Numbered from the stretch's first letter, positions 47,794 to 60,232 are shown. The stretch is 64,000 nt of DNA from Brassica napus (GCF_020379485.1 NC_063448.1:12299726-12363725), one strand, 5' to 3'. Notes: a model not told the origin generated them from the letters alone. Made by a program: numbers and translations.

Positions 47794-48576
47794 GCCTCGA
47801 CCACGGCCATAGTTGGAACCATGACCACGGTTATTGTGGTTTCCTTGCCCACGGCCGTATGAGTAATTGTCACGACCACCTCGTCCCTTGTACCCACCAC
47901 GGCCTTTGCCGTGTGATCTTCTTTCATTATAGACGTGGTTGCTATCTTTGGGATCTTTCTTTTCTTGTTCAGCCTTGTTGGCTTCTGGTAATGGTGCTGA
48001 TCCGGGAGGTCTTATCTCACTGTTCTTCATCAGGAGTTCATTATTAGCCTCGGCCAGAGGTAGGCACGAGATCAGATCAGTGTATGTGGCGAAGCCTCTC
48101 TCTCTATACTGCTGTTGCAGCAACACATTTGTGGAATGGAATGTGGAGAAGGTCTTATCAAGTAACTCTTTCTCGGTTACTTCTTCACCACAAAGTCTAA
48201 TCATTGAAACTATCTTAAACAATACTGAATTGTATTCATCCACAGACTTATAGTCCATGAATCTGAGATTCTTCCACTCATATCTAGCCTTTGGTAGTAG
48301 CACCGTTTTCTGGTGATCATATCGCCGCTGTAAAGCGGTCCAAAGGTCTAGTGGATTCTCCATGGTAAGGTATTGATCTTTTAAACCTTCAATGAGATGG
48401 TGACGTATTATACTTATCGCCCTATATCGATTCTTATCATTCTCATTGTTGCCCTCAATGATAGTATCACCGAGTCCCTTTGACCTCAGGTTGATCTTTG
48501 TATCTAGCGCCCATTGCAAGTATTTATCTCCAGAGAGATTAAGGGCAACATAGTCTAGATTTGAGATTTTCGACAT
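47749..48576 (-). pseudogene. Gag copy fused to LTR sequence
   Basis: Same gag as 45691-46560 up to the RG tail, but at 47793 the frame runs into the LTR piece and ends in about 13 unrelated hydrophobic residues before a stop at 47749. It lacks the zinc knuckle. It is the copy nearest the 5' LTR promoter, so it would be the first one translated. Confidence 0.85.
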
Positions 48577-50181
48577 CTGAATCACATTATCAATCAGATT
48601 TTAGGGTTTCATAATGTGATCATGCGACCGTAAGACAAACAAGAATATTGGCCACAATCAAATCTTATACGACCATAAATCAATCAATAGTATCGACCAT
48701 ATAAAATCTACTTGACCATGGTGCGAACAGTCCTAGTTTATGATTCTATATGTAACAAAGAGATTAGGCCACACGGCCATATAATATCATGATGCAAACT
48801 ATACAAGTTATGCAATCTATATATCATGCTGGTCGAGAATTAAATCAAGCGAATGCAATCAATAAATATCATTCAGCTTTATATGTTATGCAAACAACCC
48901 TAACAATCGGTTTCTATTATGCAACAATATATAAAGTCTAGGGTTTCAATTTAAACAATATAAGCAGCCGATTTTAGCAATATGAAATCAAGGTTTCAAG
49001 GCCTTTAGGATTTTAATTCGAGATTCAATCAATCTATTAATCTTAAAACTCAGATCATCAATCATTCAAACAAGAATAATTTAAAACCTCAATGATCAAA
49101 CGATCAGACAAGAACACCAAACAAACCGATTTACAATTAGGGTTTTAGGGTTCTTCATACAACCGAATTTTACATCATATCATCTGGTTCTATATGATCA
49201 AATAATCACAAAATCTAACCGATATCCTATCATAAATTTCTTGATTCCAAACTTAGAGTATTGATTTCTATTATTAGGGTTTTGCAAGATTTTAATTTGT
49301 CTTAAACCTTTATCAATCAAGCCAAATTCGATGTGAGTTCTTAATTAGGGTAATCAGATTTACCTTTTCTTTTGTAGGGTTGAACCGGACCACCAAAGAG
49401 CAGAGAGAGTTCACGAGCTGGTGCGTGCGGACTGGTCGGGTCGCGAATCGGGAACGAGCTGAAGCTGGTCGGATCGCTATCGTCTCGCTGGATCGTGCAG
49501 GCTGGACGGATTGCTACCAGGTTGCTATCGGCTCGTCGGGTGCGGCTGAGCTGGTCGTTATCGGCTGCTTGTCGGATCGTTGAACTGATCTGATCGGATG
49601 AAGAAGAAAAACAGCCGAGAGAGAAAAAGGAAACAAGGTTTTTGTCGGCTGGGATTTTAGGGTTTATGGGTTTCGGATTTAGCTTAGGGTTTTAGAGACT
49701 ATCGTGCTGATAATGTGTTATAAAATAAGGAAGATGAAAGGATTTGAATCTGTATATTATTCATTCACAGAGGTTCCTTTATATACAAGAATAGACCGTT
49801 ATAGATAAATGGAAATCTATAATAATATGAAAATCCTAAACATACTAGGAAAAGGAAAACCTAAGTACATAAGTAAAAGGAAAGTCGGTCAAGTATAATG
49901 GAAAGCTTCCAGCCGCCTTTGGACATGTGGTACGGGCCGGATGGGCCGGTTCTGGTTGGACTGGATCAGGCCGGTTATGGCTCGTCCACATAAGGATTTA
50001 TAACAGTCATAGATTTTTTTTTTATAGCAAAAAGTATATACACATTTTTGGCTTTTTAATGTACTACATAGTGTTTGGAAATTTCACAATATTGTTTTTC
50101 TTTTCAAAAGTATCATAATATTTCAACAAAAAAAAACACAACAGAATCTTTTTGTACAAAAGAAAAACTTCTTACAACTAA

Positions 50182-50435
50182 GAACATCATTATTGCACAA
50201 AAAATGGGGTGCTTAGCCCTATGGACCCCACAAAAATGGCAAGCAACGATGTTTTCAGCTGCAAAATAAGCGCCGCGTTTTGTTTGTTGTTTCTATTATT
50301 CGCGGACTCCACCGACACGTGGCGGTCCGCGATTAATTTTTTTTTAATTTTTTTTATAATCAGATAAAAAAAAATAAAAAATAAAAAATAATAATAAATA
50401 AGCACCCCTTTAGGAGTGCTGGAATAAAGATGGTC
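50182..50435. mobile_element. Tourist-like MITE
   Basis: 254 bp, flanked by TAA at 50179-50181 and 50436-50438. The ends are GAACATCATTATTGC and (reversed) GACCATCTTTATTCC, and both arms contain GGGGTGCTTA. The GC-rich middle 'ccgacacgtggcggtccgcg' resembles that of the MITE at 27741-28006. Confidence 0.8.
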
Positions 50436-50439
50436 TAAG

Positions 50440-52050
50440 GGCTTCATACTAAAAAAAATCTAGACATCCTTCCGAGAGATGTATGATATGTTTTAAAAGA
50501 AATGTTTTACTAAAACACTACAAATAGAGACATTTCGATGAGATTTTATGATAAAATTAAATACAAAAATAAATCACCGTTTTTTATGTACATCCCTCCT
50601 CCTCACTATTTCTTTTTCCTTCTCACTATTTCATATCACTTCCAAATGTATAATTCGTATTATGAAAACTATAATTTTGTGTCACTTATTTTAATTGACA
50701 GGTGTCTAGTATAGTGTGTAGCTGACCTCATTCTGATGGCTGAATGTGTTTGGCGCCCTAGAAATAAAGTAATGCTTCCTCGAAATATAATTCTCCACAC
50801 TGTATTTTTCCTTCAGGTAATCGGCTATCAAAGGTAAGATAGTAGATACGTTAAGAAATCTCTTGGAATACTTGAGATTAAAATAAAGTAATCTAACTAA
50901 AGAGCTTAAGATATTTTCCGGTAACAAAATATCTATATTCTTGTGGTTTGCTAACACTAATCATCTAGCATTAACGATCAAGAATATCTCCACGTAGAAA
51001 CGCAGTCGTCATTAAGTTCTCTACTACCAAAATCATAAGTTGGGCAGATACTTAAACTAGAGAATAATTAGTTTAACCTAACTAAAGTCCATATTAAGAA
51101 ATGATTAAGTTATAGACCAGTAGACATTATAAAAGTTTCTTGAGTGCAAATGGTAGGATCTTGCTATGGACGGTTTGAGTTAAATCAGCATCTATATGTT
51201 GCAATGCCTTTTCTTTCCCAATGGTATCTTTGATCTTCACAAAGACTCAACCTTTCTTTTGGACAACAGACTCTATTCTTGAACTTTTTATTTTTCATTT
51301 ACAACCATCCATGGATTTTAATTTATTTTACTTTTCGGTCAAGAGAACAATCACCTTTGCAGTTTGAATGGACCATGTGAATATATACATTTATACATCC
51401 AAATTCGATCGTAGTAAATAAAAATTTGAGGTGGTTTCCCGTCTATTATAAATGTATTATATAGCTTAATACTAGCTCTTTAAGCTTAATTTGATTTAGT
51501 AACAAGAAAATACACTTTAGTTACATTTAACTTAATCAAAAGCGGATAATTAATAATTTGTTTCTGTCAAGTTACTACTTTCTCCGTTTCATATTAAGTG
51601 TCGTTTTAGAGAATTTTTTTCGTTACAAAATAAATGTCTTTTTCGATTTTCAATGCAAAATTTATTTTTTTATTGGTTGAAATATGGTTAGGTGTATAGG
51701 TAATAGTGTTTTTTTATAGAAAATGTAAAAAATTAATTATTTCCTTAATCTGTGTGCAAAAACTTAAAACCACATTTATTATAATATGATTGTGTTTACG
51801 AGTCAAAGGCAAGCAATTATTGAGAGAAGTTGACCAAACCCAAGAATCTTCGGTTATTGTTCCAATGGTCCAACAACAGAAAATATCTCTTACATTAAAG
51901 TCAGTATTACATTTTTGCGAGACTTTGGAATTTTTTTCATCTAAAGATACATTACTTATGTCAAATTAATTATTTTTCCGTTTAACAAAAAAGATTAAGA
52001 TAAACGTGTTTTCTTGTTTCTAAAAAACAGTTATTCCAAAAAACTGTTAT
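50440..52050. other. Intergenic, no gene recognised
   Basis: AT-rich. 51590-51760 contains 'tttcatattaagtgtcgttttaga', a theme common in plant small transposons, but I could not define ends. Confidence 0.4.
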
Positions 52051-52059
52051 CTATGGAAG

Positions 52060-52285
52060 CTCATTAGTCCAACAATTTGATTAAGCGTTTGTACGGTGAG
52101 AATTTCAGAGTTCAAACTCTAAAAAATCCAAATTACGCGATTATAGAGAAAAAATGTTACAAGAAATCTTCAGCATGATGATGCAGAGCATACCATCATA
52201 CATGAATCTCATAGGATGGTTCGGAACGACACAGTCAAACGTGTATTTTTATAAGGTGGTAGAATTGTCGGCCGTAAAATCATCT
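52060..52285 (+). mobile_element. Degenerate SINE-like sequence
   Basis: A box B-like 'gagttcaaactc' near 52110 and a tail ('acacagtcaaacgtgtattt') parallel to that of the SINE at 41135-41375 ('atacagttaaacgtgaatct'). Box A is not clear. Confidence 0.5.
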
Positions 52286-52389
52286 ATTTAATAATTTTCA
52301 TTTTTCATCGTTGTAATAATATAATGAACCATACGTTAAAAAAATGTTATTTTTATATATTTAAAATGAATATTCACCAAGAATACCAA

Positions 52390-52860
52390 ATGGGCAAATT
52401 TCCAAAATAGCAAATTTCTAAGTTTATATCACAAAAACAGCACTCAAAAACTAAAATGATCAAAATAGCACATTTCTAAGTTTATCCTTTGAAAATTTTA
52501 ATTTTTTTATTTTTCAAAATTTGAAATCTTATCCCCAAAACCTCATTTCTCAACTCTAAACCCTAAACCCTAAACTCTAAACCCTAAACCCTAAACCCTA
52601 AACCCTAAACTCTAAACCATAAACCCTAAACTCTAAACCCTAAACCCTAAACTCTAAACCCTAAACCCTAAAAATTAAACCCTAAACCCTAAACTCTAAA
52701 CCCTAAACCCTAGACCCTAAATCCTAAACCCCACCTTTTAACTCTAAACCCTAAGTTTGTGACTTTTGATAAAACATTAAGTGCTATTTTTGTGACTTTT
52801 GACTTTGAGTGCTAGTTTTGGAACAAAAACTTGATTTAATGCTATTTTTGTCTGTTTCTC
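52390..52860. repeat. Dispersed element with telomere-like core, copy 2
   Basis: Matches 588-990 along its length, with a longer core of CCCTAAA/CTCTAAA units (about 52550-52735). The same left arm 'aatttttttatttttcaaaa' and right arm 'gtgctatttttgtgac' frame it. Confidence 0.85.
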
Positions 52861-53146
52861 ATACGAAATTCCACTATTCATTCCTTATTAATAAATTTTA
52901 GTTAATTAATACTATTAAAACATAGTAATTGACGATAAATAATAAAAATTTATTATTCTGAACATGGCATGAATGCTAATTTCAATAGTCCTGGACAGAA
53001 AGCTAACAAGTAATGTAATATCAGCTATTAAATAACCACATATTATAAAAATGAGCCGTGTTGTATTGTAAATGACAAAAGCAACCCTGTCGACAGAGAT
53101 ATATTACGAAGGCGACATACCAAGTAGAACTCTCGCACTCTCTCTC

Positions 53147-53153
53147 TATAAAG
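53147..53153 (+). promoter_or_regulatory. TATA box of ATL80
   Basis: TATAAAG in a CT-rich setting, 95 bp before the ATG; the expected distance for a short leader. Confidence 0.65.
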
Positions 53154-53247
53154 CTGAGCTCCTCTTTGCCTCTCTAAAAACCTCTCAGACTCAAATCAAA
53201 TCAAATCCTTTCTCTTTTTCGAAACTCTCAAACCTCAACAGAAAAAA

Positions 53248-53844
53248 ATGGCGCGAATTCTCTTCCGTCTTCTCGGAGAATCCAACACTCCGTCGCCTGT
53301 CACGGATACCTCCACCGTGTCTTTGAACTCCGACCTCGTCGTCATCCTCGCCGCTCTCATCTGCGCCTTGATCTGCGTCCTCGGTCTAATCGCCGTCTCT
53401 CGATGCGTCTGGCTCCGCCGTCTCGCCGCCGGTACCAGAACCTCCTCCGGATCCCAAGACGGTTCCGGCCAATCTCCTCCGCAGCAGGCAGCGGCGGCGA
53501 ACAAAGGACTGAAGAAGAAAGCGCTCCAGTCTCTCCCGAAGGTGACTTTCTCGCCGGAATCGCCTTCATCGGAGAAATTCGCCGAGTGCGCGATCTGCCT
53601 TACCGAGTTCTCCGCCGGCGACGAGCTCCGTGTTTTGCCGCAGTGTGGTCACGGATTCCACTTGTCATGCATTGACACGTGGCTCGGGTCTCACTCGTCT
53701 TGCCCTTCTTGCCGTCAGATCTTGGTTGTTGCCAGGTGTCATAAGTGTGGCGGGTTGCCCGGTAGCTCCAGCTCCGGGTCTGAACCTGAAATCGTGATCC
53801 GAATTAAGCAAGGCGAAGATGATCCTAGCTCCTACTTGCCCTGA
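53248..53844 (+). CDS. ATL80: RING-H2 ubiquitin ligase ATL80, intronless
   Basis: 198 residues, no intron, typical for the ATL family. A single membrane segment lies at about 30-50 (VVILAALICALICVLGLIAV). A GLD-like stretch (KKKALQSLPKVTF, 89-101) follows, and then the RING-H2 finger from C114 to C155: CAIC...C-G-HGFH...C...CPSC, with the Pro spacing and the Trp of DTW typical of ATLs. The finger binds an E2 enzyme and promotes ubiquitin transfer to membrane-associated substrates. The ATG has the good context aaaaaaATGgcg after an A-rich leader. The coding region is GC-rich with NNC codons, unlike its AT-rich surroundings. Corresponds to At1g20823, which has been linked to phosphate and cold responses. 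Confidence 0.94.
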   Translation: MARILFRLLGESNTPSPVTDTSTVSLNSDLVVILAALICALICVLGLIAVSRCVWLRRLAAGTRTSSGSQDGSGQSPPQQAAAANKGLKKKALQSLPKVTFSPESPSSEKFAECAICLTEFSAGDELRVLPQCGHGFHLSCIDTWLGSHSSCPSCRQILVVARCHKCGGLPGSSSSGSEPEIVIRIKQGEDDPSSYLP

Positions 53845-56110
53845 TTCGTTTTGTTCCTTCTTCGTATGTTAGATATCTTTTACTATAATTTAATGCAGAT
53901 TAGTGGATAGTGTTTATTCTCTTAATATGTACATTTTTATATTGTAATTTGTAAATGTTGTATTAAATTGAAATTTAGCAATTTGCGTCTAATCTTTTTT
54001 ACTACTTTGAGTTTACGGGTACTTTTACGACCTACTGGAAGTTGATAATTCGATCTCACCGAATCGTCTGATTTGTGTTTAAGTTTGTGATTTTTTTTTC
54101 CCATGAAAATTGATATGTTTTCTTTCTCAAAAAAGATAAAAGAAGAAAACTGATCTGTTTTAGTTTTATGCACTGTATATTAGTTTTATGCATAAACCTA
54201 CCCAGTCGAATTTGAATAAGGTTTTCGGATTTTCGTGTTAAGCAATCTACTAACCTTATTCGTGTTTTTGTTTTGTTTTTGGTATTAATGGTATGTGTTC
54301 GATTTCAGATTGAACTCCGAAAATGCCCAGAACAAGAAAATGCCATTAACCCGATAACTTACATAAATCAAAATCAAAACATACAAACATACAGTAGTTC
54401 TCGGCATTGATTCTTTGGCCCATACAACTTTTCGTGTCTGAACAAGTTTTAGAGTCTAAATCCTTAATTCTTTGGTTCATCTTTCTCGCATGTGTGAAAG
54501 TTTCAGAGTCTAAGCTCTCAACTCTTTAAGTCATTTTTTTCGTTTTCACATTTAGTAGTTCTCGGATCAAAAGCCATCAAGTTTGTGGATCAAAAAAAAA
54601 TTAAAACCGTCTCCATATGTTTATCGCCTAGTAGGTGTGCAATTTACAAATTCATACTTAGACTTACACATTCCCGCTACTATCTTAAACTGACCCAAAT
54701 TCATAAACGACAATTTTGTATGTTTCTAATATGTTTGAATATATTATAAATTAATTTTCATGAAACATAGGGTGCAACACTAGCAGCTAGGTTTCAACCA
54801 CAAAAAACCAGAAAAATTGTGTTTCATGTACAAAATTAAAATAATTCTAAGAACAAATCTTATGCTAGAGACATTATTAAAACATATTGTAAAAAGGAAA
54901 AGCTCTCTAACTCGGTCCGGTTCATTTATATATATATAATATATGTTTCAACATTTAAATCCTACAAACAATCAATTCCTTATAAATACTGCATGAGAAT
55001 GTTGATCTATCACACTCTATCTCAAACAAAAAAATCTAATTGGAAAAAAATTACTTTGGTTCTTTTGCAACTTAATGACTGATATAAAAAATGTGTTATC
55101 AAGTGTAAACTCTGGTTTTTTGTTGTTGAAGTATTAGAACTTGTTTACTAAATAGTAATATAAGAACCAAATGTAAAAAAAAAATCAAAAAAAGAAAGAA
55201 AAAGAACGAAATGTCTTTGCAACAGCGAAAGCCTTTAGATAACTAGACTTCCTGTGTCATCTAATATCTGTTTTTATTTCATTGCTTCATTGAATAATGG
55301 AAATGGTTTGAGGTCCAGTGATCGACCTGATGTATTCAATTTTGAATCGTACTCTGAATCATTCTTTAACTTATATGCTCGAGTTGGTTCACCGAGTGGT
55401 AAGCATGTTGATGGTGACAACCATTCTTCAACATAAAATATCAAATATTGCTACAAAAGAGAAAAAACAAATACCATTCTAGCGCTGCGCATTTGATTTC
55501 TATATTATAAAGTCAAGAGAATTAAATTTATGTAATGACACTATCGAGTATCGACCGATAGCCTATTCTAGGAAACTCAAGCTCGTTAGTTTAGTAGCTT
55601 ATTTTGTCCAACAAATAGCCACTAGCGTTGTTAACCACTATGTTGTTCAACTTGGTTTAAAAAATTAATACATTCATTAAAACTCATAAATATAAGTGGA
55701 TTTTCAATTTATAATGCCTGAACGTCATATTAAAGAATATGAATACGCCGACAAAAAATCATTTGAATACAATTTCTGTTTAAAATTGAGCACCAAAAGA
55801 CTAAGGGGAGACTAATCAGTTGATTACCTGATTTTTTTTATAGTTTCTTGCTAACTACGGGAATATTCCCCAATAAATGGGAAAGGAAATCTGGCCAGTG
55901 TGCGTGATACAAATGGTACGTAATGGCCTGATGGGTCTGATACCTTTCCATGTGCACTATAAATTTTATAAATTTTAATTATATCTAAAAATAAATTTTT
56001 ATTATTATTATAGAATTTATTATTTTTACCAATATTTTAATATAATTTTTTATTTAATTAAACATAAAATTAAGATAAAATAAACAATTTTAATTTTATT
56101 TTATTTAAAA
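53845..56110. other. Intergenic, no clear gene
   Basis: ATL80 3' UTR, then AT-rich sequence. A plus-strand piece at 55300-55436 reads LRSSDRPDVFNFESYSESFF and then NLYARVGSPSGK to a stop, and looks weakly coding, but I recognise no family. Confidence 0.35.
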
Positions 56111-56118
56111 ATAAGATA

Positions 56119-56404
56119 GAGAAATTCTCTAGGATAGCCTTTTTTAAGTTTTTGTCACAAAAATAACATTCAATGAAGAAAATGACCAAAATAAGTTTTA
56201 TTAAAAGGTAAACTAATCTAGGGTTAACTAATCTAGACTTAGGGTTTAGAGTTAAGGGGTAGAGTTTTGGGGATAGAGTTTCAAATTTAAAAAAATAAAA
56301 AATTAAAATTAAAATTTTCAAAATAAAAAAGGACTACTTTGGTCATTTTTTTAGGGCTATTTTTGTGACAAAAACTTAAAAATGTCTATTTGAAAGAATT
56401 GCCT
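56119..56404. mobile_element. Small TIR element related to the telomere-like repeats
   Basis: Inverted ends share AAGTTTTTGTCACAAAAATA (56146-56165 and, inverted, 56358-56377). AGATA occurs just outside each end (56114-56118 and 56405-56409). The centre has 'agggtttagagttaagggg', the inverse of the AAACCCTA core seen in the larger relatives. Confidence 0.7.
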
Positions 56405-56409
56405 AGATA

Positions 56410-57533
56410 GATATGTATATATTTAAAATTATAATCTCCGATAAATTTTTATATATTTCTTTTAGATAAAAATATATTAAACCAATTTGTATAAAATTAA
56501 GAAAAATTGATATAAAAATTGTATAATCATCAAAAATTAAAACTAAACAGTATTTCTAAAATTTGTACATATATAAAAAACTAATAATATTCCGATTAAA
56601 AAATCCTTTTTAGTAACAAAATTATATATTTATAAAAAATAGAGATAAATAATATTTTGAAATTTGTAGAATGTTATTATATTTCTATTATTATATTATT
56701 TAATGTATATTTGTATAGATTTAGTTTAATGATGATGTATAATTTATTATTATATTCTAAAAAATTTACCAAAAATATAAGTAAACATTAAAAGTAATTG
56801 TCTACATCATATTTAACCGTAAGACATATCGTCATTTCTACTATGTCATGTCAAATTTATTTACTAAAAATGATTATAACGATGACACGTGTCAAAATTA
56901 TTTCGTCTACGGAATGTCTAGAGATAACAATAATCAAATAACTATTTGTATTTCTTCAACTTCTTTTAGGTTTTAGCCTTTTAGGGGTTATATAATTTCG
57001 GGAATACGAGCCTATGATCCACTAAATCGGATGGATTTTATAATTAACTATAAGAATAGAAAGAGTCAAGATGACTGCAGTCTGCAGCAGACTGCAAGAA
57101 ATTAAATTTTGTTTTGTCTTCTAGCTTTTTTGAGTTTTGACCTAACAAATAGATTGTGATATTCCTCATATATATTTAAGAATTTAAGTTAATCTTTGAA
57201 TAAAATAATTGTTAGATTTATAAATTGATAGTTTAGTTTAAATTCTTTTCGTCAACAGTGGTTTAGTTATTTAAATTGAATATTATTCGTTTGCAATTAA
57301 GGGGAGCCATTGAATTAAAAACGACGGATGGTCCACCATATAATTCCATCACAAGCATGTCCACTACGGAAAGTGCGTCCTTGTGCTTAGTGCTGCTAAC
57401 CATATTATAAACATATTTATATTGTAATTTAATCCCTTTTAATTCAACAAAAACTTACGACCATTAACCTAAAGTTCAATTTATAGTGGACTGTGAGAAA
57501 ACTATATTTTTGAATATTTATTCATGAGAATAG
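56410..57533. other. Intergenic, no gene recognised
   Basis: Very AT-rich. A short perfect inverted motif (CTGCAGTCTGCAGCAGACTGCAG) lies near 57075-57098. Ends at TAATT, the target duplicate of the next element. Confidence 0.4.
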
Positions 57534-57978
57534 TAATTTGTTTAGAAATGTGCGGTCAAATTTTATGGAAAACCGAATTTATGAGAGCGGAAAAAACACA
57601 CAAAATTGTTAACGGAATTCGGCTAATGTTGTCTACGTCTCCGGATCTGCTACAGATCTTTTATTATCAACCCGAAAAATTTTACAATCTCTCAACTCAC
57701 ACCCGACCCCAAATACACTCAAGAAAATTATTCTTAATTTTCTTACAAGAGATTTCTTTCACACAAAAAATTTCTTTCTCTCTTGAACACTTTACTCTTG
57801 TGTTCTTCTTTGTTTTGGGATACATTTCAGAAACGAAAAGTTTGTATATTTATAGGAAGAGCTTGAGGAGTAGGTGGACATAATTGTTGACAAAAGACCT
57901 CCTTCTTTGACTTTTGTTTTTCACTTCTTTCACCGTCCAACTTCACCGTCCATTATGAAACACGTGATGTAACTAACA

Positions 57979-59083
57979 ATCTCCCATTTGAAGACTGATT
58001 TCAATCCTGTCTTCACACCTTGATCAATATTGCAGGTCTTCCCAACTTGTTACTCCAACAAGCTAACTGAAGTTGCACACAACCTCAACTTATCATACGG
58101 CACGTCACGACCTTCGGTAGCATGTCTGTCGGATTCTTACTTCATGGGATCTTTTCAAGCACCAACATTTCATCTTCTAATGCTGATCTGATGAAATGAT
58201 ATCGACGATGTATGTGCTTCGTCCGAGCATGGTAAACGGATTCTTTGCCAAATCGATGGCACTTTTACTATCACAGTATAACACACTTTTCCCTTGGTCA
58301 TGGCCTAGCTCTTCTAGAAAAGATTGTAGCCATATCATCTCTTTTGTTGCCTCCGTTACCGCAACATACTCAGCTTCACAGCTTGATAGAGATACAATTT
58401 TCTACAACTTTCAAACCCAACAAATTGCAGTACCACCAAAGGTGTAGACATACCCGGTTGTGCTCTTCGTGCTGTCAATGTCACCTCCATTGTCAGCATC
58501 AACATATCCCTGCAATCCCGTCTTAGACTTCGTGAAACATAGCGATAAACTTGGATTTCCTTTTAGATAGATATCTGAAAATCCACTTAACGGCTTCCCA
58601 ATGTTCCTTTCATGGATTACTCATAAATCTGCTAACGACTCCCACTTCATGTGCAATGTCTGGCCTTGTACATATCATCGCGTACATCAAGCTGCCAATA
58701 GCAGAAGCATATGGAATTTTATCCATATATTCCATCTCGTCTTCCGTCTTTGGAGATTGTTCTTTGGATAACAGAAAATGACTTGCCAGGGGAGTACTAA
58801 CTGGCTTCGCGTCATCCATGTTAAACCTCTTGAGGACTTTCTTCACATACTCCTCTTGTGATAGCTTAAGACCTTCCTTGCTTCTACTGATTCTCATCCC
58901 TAGAATCTGTCTTGCTTCTCCAAGATCTTTCATCGCAAACTCTTCTGAGAGTTTCGTCTTCAAGCAATTGATCTCGTGCAAGTCTGCTCCTACTATCAGC
59001 ATGTCATCGACATATAGGAGCAATATCAAGTAGGACTCTTCAAGCATCTTGAAGTAACAACAGTGATCAGCTTCACACCTCAA
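57979..59083 (-). pseudogene. Tnt1-like reverse transcriptase C-half and RNase H
   Basis: 58610-59083 is open and holds LLLYVDDMLIVG, the catalytic Asp pair, and later RPDIAH. RNase H continues in other frames down to about 58000, with YVDADNGGDIDSTKSTTGYV (about 58500-58440) and several stops after it. Confidence 0.85.
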
Positions 59084-60229
59084 GAAACCAACGCCTTTAA
59101 TAAAGCTGTCGAACCGTTTATACCATTGTCTTGGAGCTTGTTTTCAGCTGTACAAACTCCTTTTCAGCTTGCAAGCAAGGCTTTCCTTTCCTTTGATCTC
59201 AAATCCTTCGGGTTGCCTCATATATATTTCCTCATCCAAATCACCGTGAAGAAATGTTGTCTTCACATCCATCTGCTAAAGATGCAGATCTTTTTGTATC
59301 TTCTTGTGCTACCAGCCCAAGAACCGTTCTGATGGTCACCAACTTGACTACAGGAGAGAAGATTTCGGTGTTGTCAGCGCCTTATTTTTGCTGGAATCCC
59401 TTCACAACAAGCCTCGCTTTATAGCGCTTACTCCCATTAGGTTCTTCTTTTATTCGGTAGACCCACTTGTTATGCGATGCCTTTTTCTCCTTAGGCAAAT
59501 CTGCTAACTCTCACGTGTGATTGGATAACAATGAGTCCATCTCGTCGTTCATTGCAAGCTCCCACTTGATCGACTCATCAACTTGCATAGCTTCCTCATA
59601 ACATTCAGGCTCGCCTCTGTCTGTGAGCAGAATGTAGTTGAGCGATGGAGAGAATCTTACTGGCTTTCTGATGATTCTGCTTGACTGTCGTAACTCTGTG
59701 ACTGGTGTATATGGGACCACTTCAGGATCATCACTTTCTTCAGCTTCACCACTCTCTGAGAGATTTTTTCTGTTGCTGTTGCGGTATCCTGTGGCAACTT
59801 CGGTGTCAGGATATCTTCTAAGTCAACAGCTCCAGGCTCTTTCCTCTCCGAGCCTTCTCTTAGCTTATACTTGTACATCACTTCTTCGTTGAACACAACA
59901 TTCTTGCTGCGGATGATCTTTCGATTTTCATCATCCCAAAACCGGTAACCAAACTCTGTGTTACCATAGCCGATGAAGTAACACTTCTTTGACTTCGAGT
60001 CAAGTTTACTTATTGCAGCATCATCATTATGAACATAAGCTAAGCACCCGAACACCTTTAGATAAGAAATATTTACTTTCTTTCCGCTCCAAACTTCTTC
60101 AGGGATCTTAAATCCCAACGGTACAGACGGTCCTCTGTTTATTAAGAAGGCTACGGTATTGATTGCATCTGCCCAAAACGTCTTTGGCAATCCACAGTGC
60201 AATCTCATGCTCCTTGCACGCTCATTCAT
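59084..60229 (-). pseudogene. Tnt1-like integrase C-terminus and reverse transcriptase N-half
   Basis: 59657-60229 holds the integrase end (NERARSMRLHCGLPKTFWAD, FGCLAYVHN). 59511-59720 leads into reverse transcriptase and is closed by TGA at 59511-59513, where the family has Trp. The remainder to 59084 is readable in pieces. Confidence 0.82.
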
Positions 60230-60232
60230 GGT

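Larger units (their letters stand above)
45778..49809 (-). repeat. 2016-bp tandem duplication, two units
   Basis: Units 45778-47793 and 47794-49809. Each spans the RG-tail end of gag, the whole gag body, about 1.1 kb of 5' leader and the first 95 bp of an LTR. The units look almost identical; one clear difference is A/C at 46406 versus 48422 (Met versus Arg in gag). The junction joins LTR sequence 'agaccgt' directly to gag 'gcctcgacc'. Confidence 0.93.
42048..50005 (-). mobile_element. Non-autonomous gag-only LTR retrotransposon with internal tandem duplication
   Basis: Bounded by GTCAT at 42043-42047 and 50006-50010. The 3' LTR is 42048-42338 and the 5' LTR 49716-50005 (about 290 bp, TGTTATAA...TTATAACA). 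A purine tract lies just inside the left LTR (minus: CCAAGGGGGAG). Going down the minus strand it has a gag copy, an internal LTR piece, a second gag copy, then about 3.3 kb (42340-45690) without recognisable protease, integrase or reverse transcriptase. The gag type is Copia-like (UBN2 plus zinc knuckle). The 2016-bp tandem duplication makes the element about 8 kb. Confidence 0.88.

Noticed and set aside
45664..48253. Plus-strand frames of 60-119 codons opposite gag
   Set aside because: Shadows of the gag coding sequence on the other strand.
47364..49583. Two identical 67-codon frames (47364-47567 and 49380-49583)
   Set aside because: They lie in the leader of the duplicated LTR element on the opposite strand; identity is due only to the 2016-bp duplication.
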